Shown here piece after piece: positions 34,153 through 47,146 of a stretch of 64,000 nt of DNA. The notes below the pieces were generated by a model. The model had not been told where the DNA came from, searched no databases, and saw only the letters and a program-made list of their open reading frames with translations. Source of the DNA: Sordaria brevicollis (Eukaryota; Ascomycota; Sordariomycetes; Sordariales; Sordariaceae); assembly GCA_033439795.1 (NCBI GenBank), contig JAUTDP010000005.1, positions 2,633,001-2,697,000 on the forward strand, read 5' to 3'. The first letter of the stretch is position 1; each line of letters starts with the position of its first letter. The position numbers and the translations under genes were made by a program.

Positions 34153-35750
34153 CACAGCCTGAAAGGGCTGAGCTACCGCATCGTGGTAACTCTTGTACCA
34201 GGGCGTTCTAGCGCGGCGCGCCCTTTCTCCCCAGTTTATGCTGGGATCTCTCCAGGGTTCTCCGCTCCGGTGCAAGTCCCTGAAGAATGGGAGAAAGGAA
34301 ATGTTGGATCCAAGATAAACGACGGCCACCGCAATAGGAAAAGGGTGCACATGGGAATAGTTACACACACTGGTGATGTTGAAAAGGCAGGGATAAGCAG
34401 CCAAGAGGGAGCCCAGACCAGGACTTCTTCCCAAGGCCCTGTGACCCCCTGTCATCTTTGGATCTTCCCAGGCTTCACCCCCACCATCACGACCCCCTGC
34501 TCGTCCACACCTTCAACACCACCCTCGCTCCTCCCCGCAACCGTCCTGCCGTCATTTTGGTGAACGATAGTATGTTTGTGAATGTTGGCGTTGGCAGGAA
34601 TGATGAAACTGGGGTTCCCTTCAGAGGCAACCCATTGGCTATGCGAAGGATTCGATATTCTCGGGCCGGAAGGAGATGCTGAGAACGACAAAAGTTCATT
34701 AACGGAATCGCGGTTGTGATGACAAGTTGTCAGGGAGACTTGCTGGACCAACATCGACTTCGTTGACAGGGCCTCTGCTTGACTCTCGAAATGTAAAAGC
34801 CGGGAAAGCAAGTATCGTTCGAGGTATGCCAGAACCGGAGCTCATCACCGGGTAGGACTTTGTTCCACACTCGGGAGATCTTCTGACGACGACAACATCA
34901 TGCCATGATGGTTTCGATTCGGCGTCCTGACTCACTGGAGTCCACGGTTCGTGTCCTGAGCCCTACATATTGTCCTATACGTACCGCGTGTGTAGGACTG
35001 TTTTCGAGGGTGTGACAGGGCAGACAGGGGGTGAAGACGACCCTGTCGCATCAAGCGCCACAGGTGTTCGGCAGCCTGGATGGGCGGCCAGTCATCTCGA
35101 CAAACCGCATTTCGTTCCCCGCAACCACCAGCATGTCATGGCCGTCTGCAAGTGATTAGCGGGAGCGAAAGCAGAGCCCGATTTGAGGACCGTAGTCAAG
35201 AGGACAATTGATTAGTGCAATAGGTGCGATTTGATCCAAGTGCAAAAGCAGGTACAGGGCAAACCTGCAGCGAACCATTGCTGGCGCCGCGGGGGTCTTG
35301 CATTCGTGGAGGGCCCGGCCTACTGCAAAGGTCTGAGGCTATGCAATGCTGGATTGGCTCCAGCCCTAGAAGTGGGAGCGTTGACGACTGGGCGTTGCGT
35401 GGGAGGACTTTGACCGGCGCTGTCGCGGAGGACTTGGAGAGACAGTGAGGGAACTGGCCTTTTCCTCTTTGGGACAGGCTGCGCACTCTCGCCAATCTTG
35501 AATATCGATCGTCAAGTCACTTGACGAGAACCGAACTGACTGGGTGATGCAATGAACATGTCGTCGGCGATGATGAACGGTTTTCGTCTTGATGGCCATT
35601 CGACATGGGGTTACACCTCAGCCTCTATTCCAGAATGACAGTTCCACGACAGTGTCAAAAGGGTCGCTAGAGTAGGCGTCTGCCAAACCGGCGTCTGCCA
35701 AGGCAACGTTGTGCCAGTTGCTTGATGGGCCAAGCGCCGTGGCAGACGGT
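34153..35750. other. GC-normal spacer between copia and hAT insertions
   Basis: About 1.6 kb of normal composition between two RIP-mutated elements. Frames are 60-126 codons, overlap on both strands and lack recognised features. No gene called. Confidence 0.5.
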
Positions 35751-35758
35751 GCGAGGAC

Positions 35759-38700
35759 CAGCGTTAGAAACAAGTCAAATTGGGTAGGTCCAAGTCAAGT
35801 AAGTAAAGCAAGTAAGTAATCAAATAGGGGAGTCCCGGGTTATCAAATAAATCTAAGACCCCAACTTAACTTACTTAATCTACTTAGCATATCGTAGGGT
35901 TAGGGTTAAAGGTAGGAAAACTAATAAATTTTAACTACCAAAGATAATACCCGTCGGTACCCAAAGTCCCCCAAAGGTCGCCCATAAATCTAGACATTTT
36001 TCAATTACTAATATAATTAAAGTTCTATTCTATAATTATATATAAATTAAATTAACGTATAAATTAATCCACATTTCAAAATTTTTTATACTTTAGAATA
36101 TTAGAATATTAGATTTTTTTCTATTATATTACAACCTCCCTATCCCTATAATATTTAATTTACGTTATATCGTCGACGAAAAAGGATAATACTATTTATT
36201 AATTTCCCTCCCCTATATTGTAAATTACTATTAACCTCTATTTAATATTATTAATAATAAACTACTACGCTACGCTAATATACCCGCCGACGATTCTATC
36301 GAAACTTCCTCTACCGTAGCCGCCGCGCCGATTATTTCCTTTAATAACGCGACTATTTACGTTCGAATTATAGAAATATTTAATAGTAAACGTCGTATTC
36401 CCTTTACGAAGTAAATCGAAATTATAAAGGAAGTTTACCCCAATAACTTACCTAAAAATATCGCTAATATACCGAAAATTATATAGGAAAAAGATTAATA
36501 CATTTTAGAAAATTGGTTAATTAAGCGCGGCAAAAGGACTTTGTAAATCGATTAATATAATACCTATTTAATTAAAATTTTAAATAATACTAAATATAAT
36601 AATTATTAATACTATAGTTTTTATTAAAGGATTTATAATCTATACGCTATTATATCTGCGCTAATCTATTTATAATGCTCTTACTACATTCGCAAATTAA
36701 TTAACGATATTCCTAAAAGCTAACCAAAATTCAAAAAAGTTTACTCGGTCGCTAATTAATTAACTACGATTCCTATAGCTATTCCCAAATTTATAAGGGA
36801 GACCTTTCGCGAATTAATAATAGAAATATTCGTTATTACGCGATTCCCCTTCTCCTTTATCGAAAATAAAGCGTTTCGATTGTTATTAACGTTAATAAAT
36901 AATAATATAATTAATAAATTACTACCCCAATTGTACTATGCGGTTAATATATAAATTAAAAATTAATATACGTATTTTTTTAAGCGGTTTAAAATTCGAT
37001 TTAACGATTCCCACTTTAAAAAATACTTCTCCTTCGATCTTTAAACCTCCCTTAACGGTTTAATTATCCTTTCTATTTTTATTTATTATATAAATACTAA
37101 TCGAATTACTAAAAATAATTTCGCTAATTTATTTAAAATCTATAATAACTATAATAATAAAAACGTTTTTACTACTATTCTACGCGTTATTAAATTATAC
37201 GAAATCGACTTAGAATAAATTAAATTATTTTAATACAATAATACTAAATTTAATAACCGCTATATTACCTATATATTTAAAGGATTATTTCCCCTCTTAA
37301 TATAAAATAAAATAGAAATTAAACTCCTTTATCATCGATTACGTTACTTTAATTACGTTTTAAATTTAACGGTAAAAGTATTAATTAAACTAAGAAAAAC
37401 CACCCCTCCTCCTACTATTACCCTTAAGAATAAAGACAATTTTACCGTTATTATTAATCCTATTGCCCATTTAACTACCGCTTAAAAGGATATCTTCATC
37501 TGGGAATAATATAAATAAAATTTAATTAATAAATTTTATAACGTAATCTAATTTATCTACCGCTTTCCTTAACGTCGCGAATATTTTTAAAAGATTATTA
37601 AATTTATTTATATCCCTAATATAAATAATAACCTTCCTATTTTACTTAATTAACCTATTAACGACGAAATTTATTCCCCCGTTATTAATATTATCCTTAA
37701 TAATTAGACGCGCTAAAATTCTAATTACTGTATAATATATTGCGTTTAGAAGCTTCGTAAATATATCGATTATTATATTAACGAGATTGTTAATTATAAT
37801 AAAACTTCGAAGAAGTTCCCTAAGGAGGACTAATTAAGTAATAATAATTAGGGGATTCTTACCTCTATTATAAATATAATATAATACTTCGAAGACTTTA
37901 CTAAGAAATTTAAAATTTATAGACTACTCTTCTCTATTATTATATTATTTATTTACAAATTTATTGACGTATTAAAGGAAAAGCGTATACATTTTAATAG
38001 TAAAATTGTATTCGATACCTTCGAAGGTTTAAAAATACTAAAATTTAATATCGTAGTTAATACCCAATCCTATTCCTAATTATACTACTATATACGCGCT
38101 ACCTAATCCTCCTAATTTATTAATGCCTCTTCCTCCTTTATATTTATTTAATAAATTAACCGCCCGCTTCCTATCGATTACGAAAACGATTTAATTAACG
38201 AAAGTATAAAGTACGTTAATTTAATATTAAATAAAGTTATCGAAAAGTTCGAAAAATATAAAGATTTAATAGAAGAGAATCCCTAGTACTAACTTTATAT
38301 TTTATTTTATCCTAGTTATTATAATAAATAGGTAATAAAATATTTTAATAATAATAAATATAAACGTATTATCGGCTACTTTACTATTATATATAATATT
38401 AATTACGTTAACTAATTAATTAATAATCCCCCTTCTAATACTAATAGTTAATAAATTCTTTATACTAATAAAAATTAGTTAATCGACCTTAATTTTTATA
38501 ATACTATTCTTACTAACCTAAAGAAGGAAGATAAATTAGGTAAATATTTTAACGCTACGGTCTACGCTATTAATAATCCTATCGCTTAATAGAAGGCTAA
38601 CGAATTGACCTTCTTTAAGTTATTATATATAATATTAAACCTTTATTCTATACTAACGATAGCGGATAATTATAAAAGGTCTTTTAATAGTGCTAAATTA

Positions 38701-39061
38701 ACTGTTTTAATGTAAAAGTATTGGTTAACGGCCGAATCGATCCACCTTATCGAAAGTATAAAATACTAGATATCCAATAATAACCTCGAGAAGGAGGATA
38801 TTTAACGCCGGCGAAGTTAGGAATAGGGGTATAAGGAGGCTTAAAGAAGGTAGAAGGAGGCTCTAGGGGGGTATTATTACTATTGTAGATAAATAAAAGA
38901 TTAAAAAAGGCTTCAAAAGCTTTAAAAACTATAAAAAACCGTTACTCCCAACTTAACTAACTTAACCAAATAAGTAAGTAATCAAATTACAAATTTCGAT
39001 GGACCCACTCAAGCAAATTCAGAAGACCTACTTAACTTGACTTGACTTGTTTCTAACGCTG
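35759..39061 (+). mobile_element. RIP-mutated hAT DNA transposon
   Basis: A 3,303-bp element starts CAGCGTTAGAAACAAGTCAA and ends with the inverted TTGACTTGTTTCTAACGCTG. It is flanked by an exact 8-bp duplication GCGAGGAC (35751-35758 and 39062-39069), typical of hAT. Transposase relics lie in one plus-strand frame: PFSFIENKAFRLLLT at about 36847 (the hAT catalytic-region motif PFSFVEN) and the C-terminal dimerisation region from about 38578 (PIA-stop-stop-KANE, where ancestral Gln/Trp codons fit the stops, then KRSFNSAKLTV and LTAESIHLIE). No long frame survives; the interior is AT-rich with TpA-rich stops, as after RIP. The subterminal ends keep near-normal composition and AAGTCAAGT-type repeats. 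The element is inactive itself. Confidence 0.93.
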
Positions 39062-39069
39062 GCGAGGAC

Positions 39070-41547
39070 GGAGAGTGCTTCGGGGAAGTTGTATGTAGGA
39101 GTCTGGCAACGATGCCATTCGCGTTTCAGAAGCAGCAAAATGGGTACCAATCGAAGCGCCCATTGATCCGACAGTCCGTCCCCCTTTGGAAAGCCATAGT
39201 TTCCCAGTGCTATCTTTGACGACTACCTCATGGCAGTTTTTTGCGATCTTTGCTGGTACTTTGGGCTGCTGCATGGACATGTCGCACAAGACGATAATGA
39301 TGGCACAAACACGCCAGCAAGGCTGACTTGCGATCTCTGACCCAGATGAAGGTATCGATCGGCCATTTCGGGTGCAATCCTTGGCGAATCATGGAATGCT
39401 GTGGGTAACGACAGAATGGTCTAGCCTCGTCCAAAAAGGCCCTTGATGTGTATCCCTCAGCCGCATGACCAAGCTCTAGGCAGCATTACCTCTACGGACG
39501 AGAGGGGAAGTGTGATGACACGGGGATTTGTCAGTGTCAAGTGCTGACCGAGGTGAACATGTCGTGGTGGATTGCGTGTGTGCTTCGTATGCCCCGGCCG
39601 AACTCAGAGGAGCCAGGTCCTTGCATGCCTCTTCATTGTCTATTTTGCCGTCTCCGCTCAAAGGAGAAAAAGTAGGGAACGGTGCGCATCAATGAGATGG
39701 GACCGGCCGCTCATGTTGGTCATTCCAGAAGCATCGGCTTCTTTCAGATCTCTTTCGGACATCTTTCTCGTGGGTCATGATGAAGGCCAAAGATATACTC
39801 TCTAGGTTAGGTGCAGGAGCTGATGGACTGGAAACAGACAGGCGGCTATGTCGACCATTCAGATTCCGGATGAAAGTCTGCGAGCTGAAGCATGAAGGTT
39901 GAAACGCCCAAGCCTTCTTTGCTGCAGGTCTGTAGCCGCGGACTTGGGTGGTCGTCTCCTCTGGCCTCTCTATCCCAGCTGCCATGCAAGACGGTTGAGG
40001 TTTTCCCGACCTGCATCCAGAACACTCGCGCCGTCAAGCTCATGCCTCTTGTGGTGGAACAGCTTATCGCCGAAATCCTTCCGAAAAGGTATGATGGAAA
40101 TTGGCGACATGGAAAGGCTGAAGAGAGGCAGCCCAGATATCGGAACTTTCAGAGTAACGCGTCTATTGCGCTTAATCGCTTGGTCCGAGCAAGGCCACCA
40201 CCACCGGGGTTAGCCGCCAACAGTGGATGGTCGCAGTAGTGTAGCAGTGTCGCGGTACGTAGCAGTCATCGTCTCGATTGGGAACGCCGCGGGGGTGTCT
40301 TTATTGCGGTGATTTCTTCGGGGGCGGGGTGTGAACGTAGGTGGCAGCCGACACAATTTGTGTTGTGTAGCAACTTGAGCAGGCTGCGATACTGCGCCGC
40401 GGTCTGGACTTTTGTGAATCTGTGGTCTGGAGTTAGCCCATGGCAGATTTTCCAGTATTTCACCTCGGCTGGCGTCGCAAGCTGAAAACGGCTGCATATC
40501 GGCGTGATTGGTTGATATTGAAGAAAAACTTGAAACTTGCCGTGGTCGCCAACAAAGTTCCGAATGTTGGAGGAACGAAAAGGAGACAAAGTAGATAAAA
40601 GTTGGAAGGTGAATCGAAGGGATGGATTCGGAAGCTTACACTTGCCTCAAACGGATGATGATAGTGCAAGTTGTCGGATGAGTGCCCTGTGCCTGGATTC
40701 CCTTGTGAGTGTTGGTTGTTGGCGGGAAGGAATTCCGGACCGCTGCCGGTTGTGAGAAATTTGCCAAGGTCAGTTCTTCGGAGAAGGAAATGTTAGGGAG
40801 AAAATTTTCAGGTCACACAGCAAACGAAGACGTCGAGATGGGAAGTCACGATTGATACGATCGGTCAGTCGAGTCGCGAGTGGTTGAAATCAGTGTTCGC
40901 GACGCTCTTTCCCTGATGACGAATTGGTGATATGGTGGGGTACAGAATTCGGGCGTATCTTACAGACCCTTACCAAAATTCATGATAAGAGCTTATCCAC
41001 AGGGGTCAAACGGCACAATGGCCCAAGCGCTTCCGTAACCAAGTGTATCTTTTCTTTCACTCTGTCGCTTATCGCTCTTATCGGCAGGCACCAGTTGCTC
41101 CCGGTCTCGTCGCCGATCGGGCAAGCACTGAGCAACCCCTCATTTTAGCAATTTCATCAAAAACTTGATGTCGCGGAAAAATGGGAAAGAACAACGCAAA
41201 ATGAATTATTGGTTCGGAAAGAGAACACAATCGCTATTAACCAGAAGAAAACCAATCCAAGCCAATTCCTTTCCATCCTTCAAGAATCCCGTCTTGATAT
41301 CAGATCATGAAAAGCCGTCCAACACCATTTGTTCCCAACCAAATGTACCCCGAATTCAAATTCATCGCCAATCAATTCCGACCAAACCGAGGCCGGTGAA
41401 GCCATCGCCATGAACCAGACGCCAAAAAACACCCACAAATTACCCGTAATATGTCCGATACCCATTCATTCCGTCTATCATCTCATCCGTCATCCATTAC
41501 TCGTCTCGTCTCTGATATTTTTCGACTTTCGACAGCAGACATAATAA
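39070..41547. other. Intergenic, no gene recognised
   Basis: Follows the hAT insertion. Frames up to about 115 codons on both strands have no recognised domain. The last 0.4 kb is presumably the 3' end of the minus-strand UDP-glucose dehydrogenase gene. Confidence 0.45.
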
Positions 41548-43662
41548 TCACTTGCCGATACCGCGGACCTTGAAACCCAGGCCCTGGAGCTCAATGGGGT
41601 CGACGACATTGCGGCCGTCAAACACCCACCGAGGCTCCTGCATTAGCGACGCCGCCTCGTACCAGTTGACCGGCTCCTGGCTGATCTCCTCCATCATGGA
41701 CGCCGCCAACCCAAAGATCTCGTAACCCTGAGCAGCGGCCTCGGGCTTGAGTCTGTGGAGAGGATCCTCGTCGGTGATGTTGAGATCGCGGGCAACCATG
41801 GCCTCCAGCTCCAAGATGGCCATCTCGGTGAGCTTGCCGTTGACAAAGGTCTTGGTGACCGGCTGAGACGGTGTCTTGACGGCCTTCTTTGTCGTGCGAC
41901 CAAGCTGAGCGCCGCGGAACTGCTTCCACTGGGTCAGGATACAAACAGCGCTCGCCTGCTTGACAGAGTCGCGCCAGTTGCTGCAGACCTTGACGCGCTC
42001 CAGCTGAGCCTTGGTCAAGCCGACCTTCTCAATCTCCTCCATGATCTCGTTGGCAGCGCAGCCAGGGTCGAAGATGGCAATCTCCAAGGGCATCTCCTCA
42101 GCCAAGCTCTTGATGATGTGTACCGCGATGCTGTTGCGAGTGTCGTTGGTGCCGTCCTTGAAGGCGAAGCCCAGCACGGAAATCTTCTTTCCACGAAGTG
42201 AGCCGTTCAACTCCTTGACAACCCTGTGCGCATACCTCTCGCGCTGATACTCGTTCATCTTCAGGATACCCATCCAGTAGTCGGCAACAACGTCCAAGTG
42301 CAGTTCCCTCGCCAGATAAGAGAGGTTGAGGATATCCTTCTCGAAGCACGAACCGCCAAAACCCACGCCTGCCTGCAGGAACTTGGGCCCGATACGCGAA
42401 TCCTGTCCGAGTGCCAGGCTGACATCGTCCACGTCGGATCCAAGACCAATCTCCTCGCACATGGCACTGACTGCGTTCATGCTGCTGATACGCTGGGCAA
42501 GCATGGTGTTGGCGACAAGCTTCGACAGCTCGCTGCTAAAGGTGTTGACGGTGATGATGCGTTCTTGGGGAACCCAGGCCGCATATACGTTCTTGAGGCT
42601 CTCTGCAGCCTTCATGCCGGCCAATGTGCGAGCGCTGCCGATCAGGATGCGGTCTGGGTGCATAAGGTTCTCGACAGCTGTACCCTCGGCCAGGAATTCG
42701 GGGTTCGACAAAATCTCAAACTCTTCGTTCGGGCGATAGTATTTGAACTAGTCGCTGTCAGCACGTTGTCTTTGACTTCAAGCAATCGACAAGTCCACTC
42801 ACAATGTCTTGAATGACACGGGCTGTACCGCATGGCACAGTGCTCTTTTCGACAATGATGGCACCCTTCTTGGCGTGCTGAGCGACTGTCCTGCTAGCAC
42901 TTTCCACCATGCTGATATCGGCCATCGATCCGGCTCCCAGGCCGTAGGTCTTCGTCGGCGTGTTGACGCAAATGAAGATGACATCAGCCACCTCAATAGC
43001 CTCAGTCACCTTTGTTGAGAATACGAGGTTGGGGCTGCGAGCATCGAGCTTGAGCGATCTGGGAAGACCCGGGATCTTCACCACCGTGTCCAAGGTACCA
43101 TCGCGGGCTGTCCTCACGACCTTCAACAAACCATCCTCATGGATCGGCAATTGGCTCGAGTTCCATGCCGCAATTCGCTGCTCGTTAAGATCAACAACGT
43201 TGACCGTGATATCTGGGTTGTGGTAGGCAATGACGGCAGCAGTTGGTCCACCTGTACGTCAAAGGTTAGAGATCTTGTCTGCCCAACCGTACTCAGAACA
43301 AGAAACATACCGACAAATCCAGCGCCGACAAAGCAGATGCTCTTGACCGACTTTGTTACGGTGGGTAGCACCTCGGTCACATCTACTCGTACAGTAGTCT
43401 CGACCTTCTCCGTCTGAAACCTAACCTTGAGCTCTGGCGAGCCTGACCGCGTGCTAGGCGGTGAGGTGTTTGAGCTTCCTGGAGACCACGGATGGGCGGT
43501 CCATGAGCCTGGTGTCGACGCTCCTGGGCTCAACGCGGAAGCAAGCGAGTGGGTGCTGGGGAGTGATCTTGTAAGAGGGCCCGGTGATGGTTGAACCAAG
43601 GGCGACTGGGGGCCATCCCGGCGAGAGGAGCAGCAACAATGGTGAGCGTGGTTGGCGTCCAT
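41548..43662 (-). CDS. UDP-glucose 6-dehydrogenase
   Basis: Three exons in transcript order, 43311-43662, 42803-43251 and 41548-42747, give 666 residues; introns of 59 and 55 bp (GTATGT...CAG and GTGAGT...TAG) join in phase. The enzyme oxidises UDP-glucose to UDP-glucuronate with two NAD+ in the cytosol. It shows the Rossmann motif CFVGAGFVGGPT (about residues 109-120), FICVNTPTKTYG, EKSTVPCGTA and the catalytic-cysteine motif GFGGSCFEKD (Cys401), then a second Rossmann-like domain with FAFKDGTNDTRNS. About 105 N-terminal residues are a Ser/Pro-rich extension beginning with HHCCC and absent from the roughly 470-residue core enzymes. It is divergent from the GH12-GT2 pair. UDP-glucuronate feeds uronic-acid and pentose polymers. 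Family call very strong. Confidence 0.95.
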
Positions 43663-45761
43663 GTTGTCCCAATGTGCTGCTGATCAAAGTGCAAAAGAGA
43701 GTGAAAAAGAAGACCTGATGCTTCTGCGTTGTCCGAATGTCTTGGAATGGTGTGCTTTGCCCCCAAGGGTTAAGGCTGTTAGGAGTGTCTCGGGGATATT
43801 GTTATATATCCTACGTCTGGAAGAGGTGCTCAAGTGTGTTCCCGATGCAGTGAGCAATTATCTTCGCCATCTCCCGAGTGTTATAGCACCATGTCGGGCT
43901 ACGGCTTCTCGTCACAACATGATTTCTTCATGGGCCTGGCGCAGGAAGACCCGTCGAGGCCAGGGGTCATCCATGACAGCAGCCATCACGCATCCGGGTG
44001 TCGTCACAGTCCATCAGCAGTCCGGCCTGTTTTCCGTCTTCTCACCGGCACCATTGTCCCCTATGGCTGGGTGGGATTACCCATGCGTGACCCTTGTTTG
44101 ACTGGGGCCAGAAGAGTGCCAAGCCTACTTATTCTCTCGGGCATCGACTTCGTGTCACCATTTTTTGAACACCGACAGGTCCGGCACCTTGGACTGGTCC
44201 CCGAGCCAGTTTCCCATTCGTCTCTTTCCCCAGGTACGCACCGCTCTTGGGGATTGATGTTTCAGCATGACAAAGTGGGGGATCTTCATGACCTGGGCAT
44301 GGGTGCGGTATGGACAAATACCCACCACGATGAATACCACCGTACTCTTGTCTACGGCGATCCGGCACACAAGCACCCAGCAAATTGCTGGGTCCTTGAG
44401 GTAATCGGAGTATAGACAGACCTTGCTGCTCCAATATCTCTCTCAGCTGTCCACATTTCACACTCACCTTCCTTTCCTGCGCTTAGCTTTCTCTTGCGCA
44501 AGGTTGAATGCGGTGAGCGTTCCCGCTATCGGCCAGGTGGTGATGATGACTGTCACAAGCAAATCAAACTTGGCCAGACGTTCGTGGTTGCGCTTGGATG
44601 AGGCGAAGATAGACAGTTTGTGGCGTACGCCCGCTCAAGCCAAACTCGTGCATCTGAAGGCTGATCGCAATGCAGTCGAGATCGAATGCTTTCCCTCAGT
44701 CTGGGCTTCGTCTCGTCGACGTCGCCAGCCTCCATCGTCAGTCCGGCCGGAGTTTGTTTCTTTTAGCTGGCCCCAGATAAGGGGATCGGCGGCGGCTCTG
44801 ACATGGGTTTGGGGGGGCTAGCCAGGGGCCGCCGATGCCAGCAGCCAGGGCGGTCCATCGACGCCCTACGAATTGCGGAATAGCGCGTGCTTGGCCACGA
44901 TTGTTTACCAACCCGCAGCGCTCGTTACAGTGGCCCCCGGCACCAGCCAGTGCAGCCACCGCTGAGCTGTCACCAATGGAGGTGTCGATCATACTCGGTT
45001 CGGGACGTGACTCGGCAGGGCCCTGACAGAGCAACCCTGCTTCACATCATCTACAAACGCGATAAACTCAGGAGATTAGCGATGGCGGAGAAGGAGGAGG
45101 CAGTCGACTCACACTCACGCCGTGGACACTGGACGGCATTGGGATAGGAAAACACCGCGGAATTATCCGTTTTCTGTTTGCTTTACCCGTCGGTTGTCTG
45201 ACCGCCACGGCCAACCAACCGCCAGCAAACCTCTAACCGCCAACCGCAAGTAATGGACCTCGCCTCGACCATGGACCATGGACCATGGCATAAGGAATCG
45301 ACAATGGGATTCACCCACAACGCTACGATTCTCCCATGCGCCATACGCGTGGAGCTGAGATGGGTTCTGACGCAGCCAAGGCGCCGTGTTGGTTTGTGCC
45401 TTGGTACCTACATCCGCTTCGTGCCTCAGTGGCTTGCTTCGCAGCAGCGTCTTTGTTACCCGTCGTCTCAAGTCGCCAGAAATACGAGAGATTAACGGAG
45501 ACGGCATTCCTACGGATGATGGGTATGCTGGCTTGTCAGAGAATTCCGGTTTTCTCGAAACGTGGATTGCAGATCCGTGTGGCAGTACAGACACGGGTTT
45601 GTGCTGCTCCAAACGACGCCTCCCTCGTTTTCTTTCGTTACCCAGAGGTTGCTGTCTCATATCACATCCTCCATAGATCCCGACTTCGACATTACATACG
45701 CCGCGGGGAAACTTCTACTCACTGAAAGCAGCTCTCGATATTGTTCCAGTCTGCAAATGCA
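43663..45761. other. Shared 5' region of UGDH and GH12 genes
   Basis: A 2.1-kb spacer between divergent starts, long enough for independent promoters. A frame of 193 codons (43834-44415, plus) has no recognised feature. A threefold accatgg repeat (gaccatggaccatggaccatgg) lies at about 45268-45289. Confidence 0.45.
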
Positions 45762-47146
45762 ATGGCGGCGCTAACTCTCCAACCACGTCCACGCTTGTCG
45801 ATGCTAGCACGTCTAGCAGTCCTGCTAGCTGTCGGCCTGTGGGGCGAGACCACTGCCGGAGCCTACGATACCACCGTTTGCGGCCGGACGGGCTACACGA
45901 TACCTTCCAACAACATGACCTGTATGTCACCGCTCTTCATTCACCACTTCGCTCAGTCTCACTTTCCAGTCAGCCTCATCACCAGTCTAGTCGGGCACGC
46001 CATACTTGTTTCGTTTAGTTCACACGCCTAACCTTCGCTCGCGAACCATCTCACAGTCAACGCCAATGCCTGGAACCCTGACGATAAAGGATTCCAATGC
46101 ATTTCCGTAAGTCGATGACGCCTTAGCCGCCTGGCCCGTCTCTCTGTTCCTGAATTCCTGTCACATTCTTCGTGTCTCTTACTTCACGGCCCCTTTCTTA
46201 GCTTGTCTCACTTTTGACTGACAAAATTTTCTCATGTTTTCTTTATCTTCAGGTCCAAGACTCACCGCCTGCTTTTGCCGCGACCTGGTCGTGGTCGTCG
46301 AATCCGGAGACGGTCCACTCCTACCCCCACGTCAAGTTGACGGCTCCTGGTCTGCCGACACCCTTGTCAAACATATCGGCACTGGTCCTCTCCGCCCAAT
46401 GGTCCATGGGTCCGGGGTCGACGCCTCGCCCGGCGCTGGTAGTTGACCATGACGGCCTGGCCAACCACGGCACATCTGCGAATGTGGCGTTCGACGTCTT
46501 CGTTGATCGCAATGCCGCAAACGCACGCAGCGAAAAGACTGCAGAAACCGAGATCATGATCTGGGTGGGGAGGTTTGGCCATGCCGAACCACTCGGGTTT
46601 GATGCGAATATGGAGAAGACGTGCTTCACCCAGACTGTCGGGGATGCAGAGTTGTAAGTTTTGCAAATGCCTTCCCGCATCACCGTCATCCGAGAAGCGT
46701 CCGGTCAACCCAGCATTGTCCCGGAGGAAAGATGAGATGAAAACAGCAAACTCTGACCAAACTTTGTACCCAGTGTCTTGTATCAGGGCCATAATGACAG
46801 AGGTACCAATGTGTTGAGCTGGGTGGCCTCGGCCAACCACACCACTTTTGCGGCGGAAGTGTCGCCGTTGTTGCAATACCTATGGCGCAACGGCCTGGTA
46901 TCAGCCGGCTCCCATGTCGGCTTGGTGTCTTTTGGATCGGAGGCGTACCATTCAGACGGCATCGTCACCTTCTCTGCATCGGAGTTCGACATGCACCTGG
47001 TTACCGGCGCGGCTCCGAACCTCGCAGTCGGCGACCTGCCCGCAGAGTGTTCTCGAGCGGCATCCACCAATCCTCCACAATGGCTGTTATCTAGCGCGGC
47101 GATCAAGGCGGTTGTGAGCGCTACTCTACTCTATCTGATATCCTAG
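45762..47146 (+). CDS. GH12 endo-beta-1,4-glucanase, probably GPI-anchored
   Basis: Four exons, 45762-45921, 46057-46106, 46253-46653 and 46774-47146, encode 327 residues; introns of 135, 146 and 120 bp have GT/AG ends and consistent phase. A signal peptide covers about residues 1-33. The mature part follows GH12: FNANAWN near 54, a beta-jelly-roll region, the nucleophile Glu170 in AETEIMIWVG and the acid/base Glu260 in VSFGSEAYHS. GH12 enzymes cut beta-1,4-linked glucans, some xyloglucan or mixed-linkage glucan, with retention. The C-terminus has a short Ser/Ala/Pro stretch and a hydrophobic end (AIKAVVSATLLYLIS) typical of GPI attachment, so the enzyme is probably held at the plasma membrane or wall rather than freely secreted. 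A cellulose-synthase-like gene follows 0.8 kb downstream on the same strand. Confidence 0.9.

Noticed and set aside
43834..44415. 193-codon plus-strand frame between UGDH and GH12
   Set aside because: Begins without an ATG, mixed composition, overlaps a minus-strand frame; no recognisable feature.
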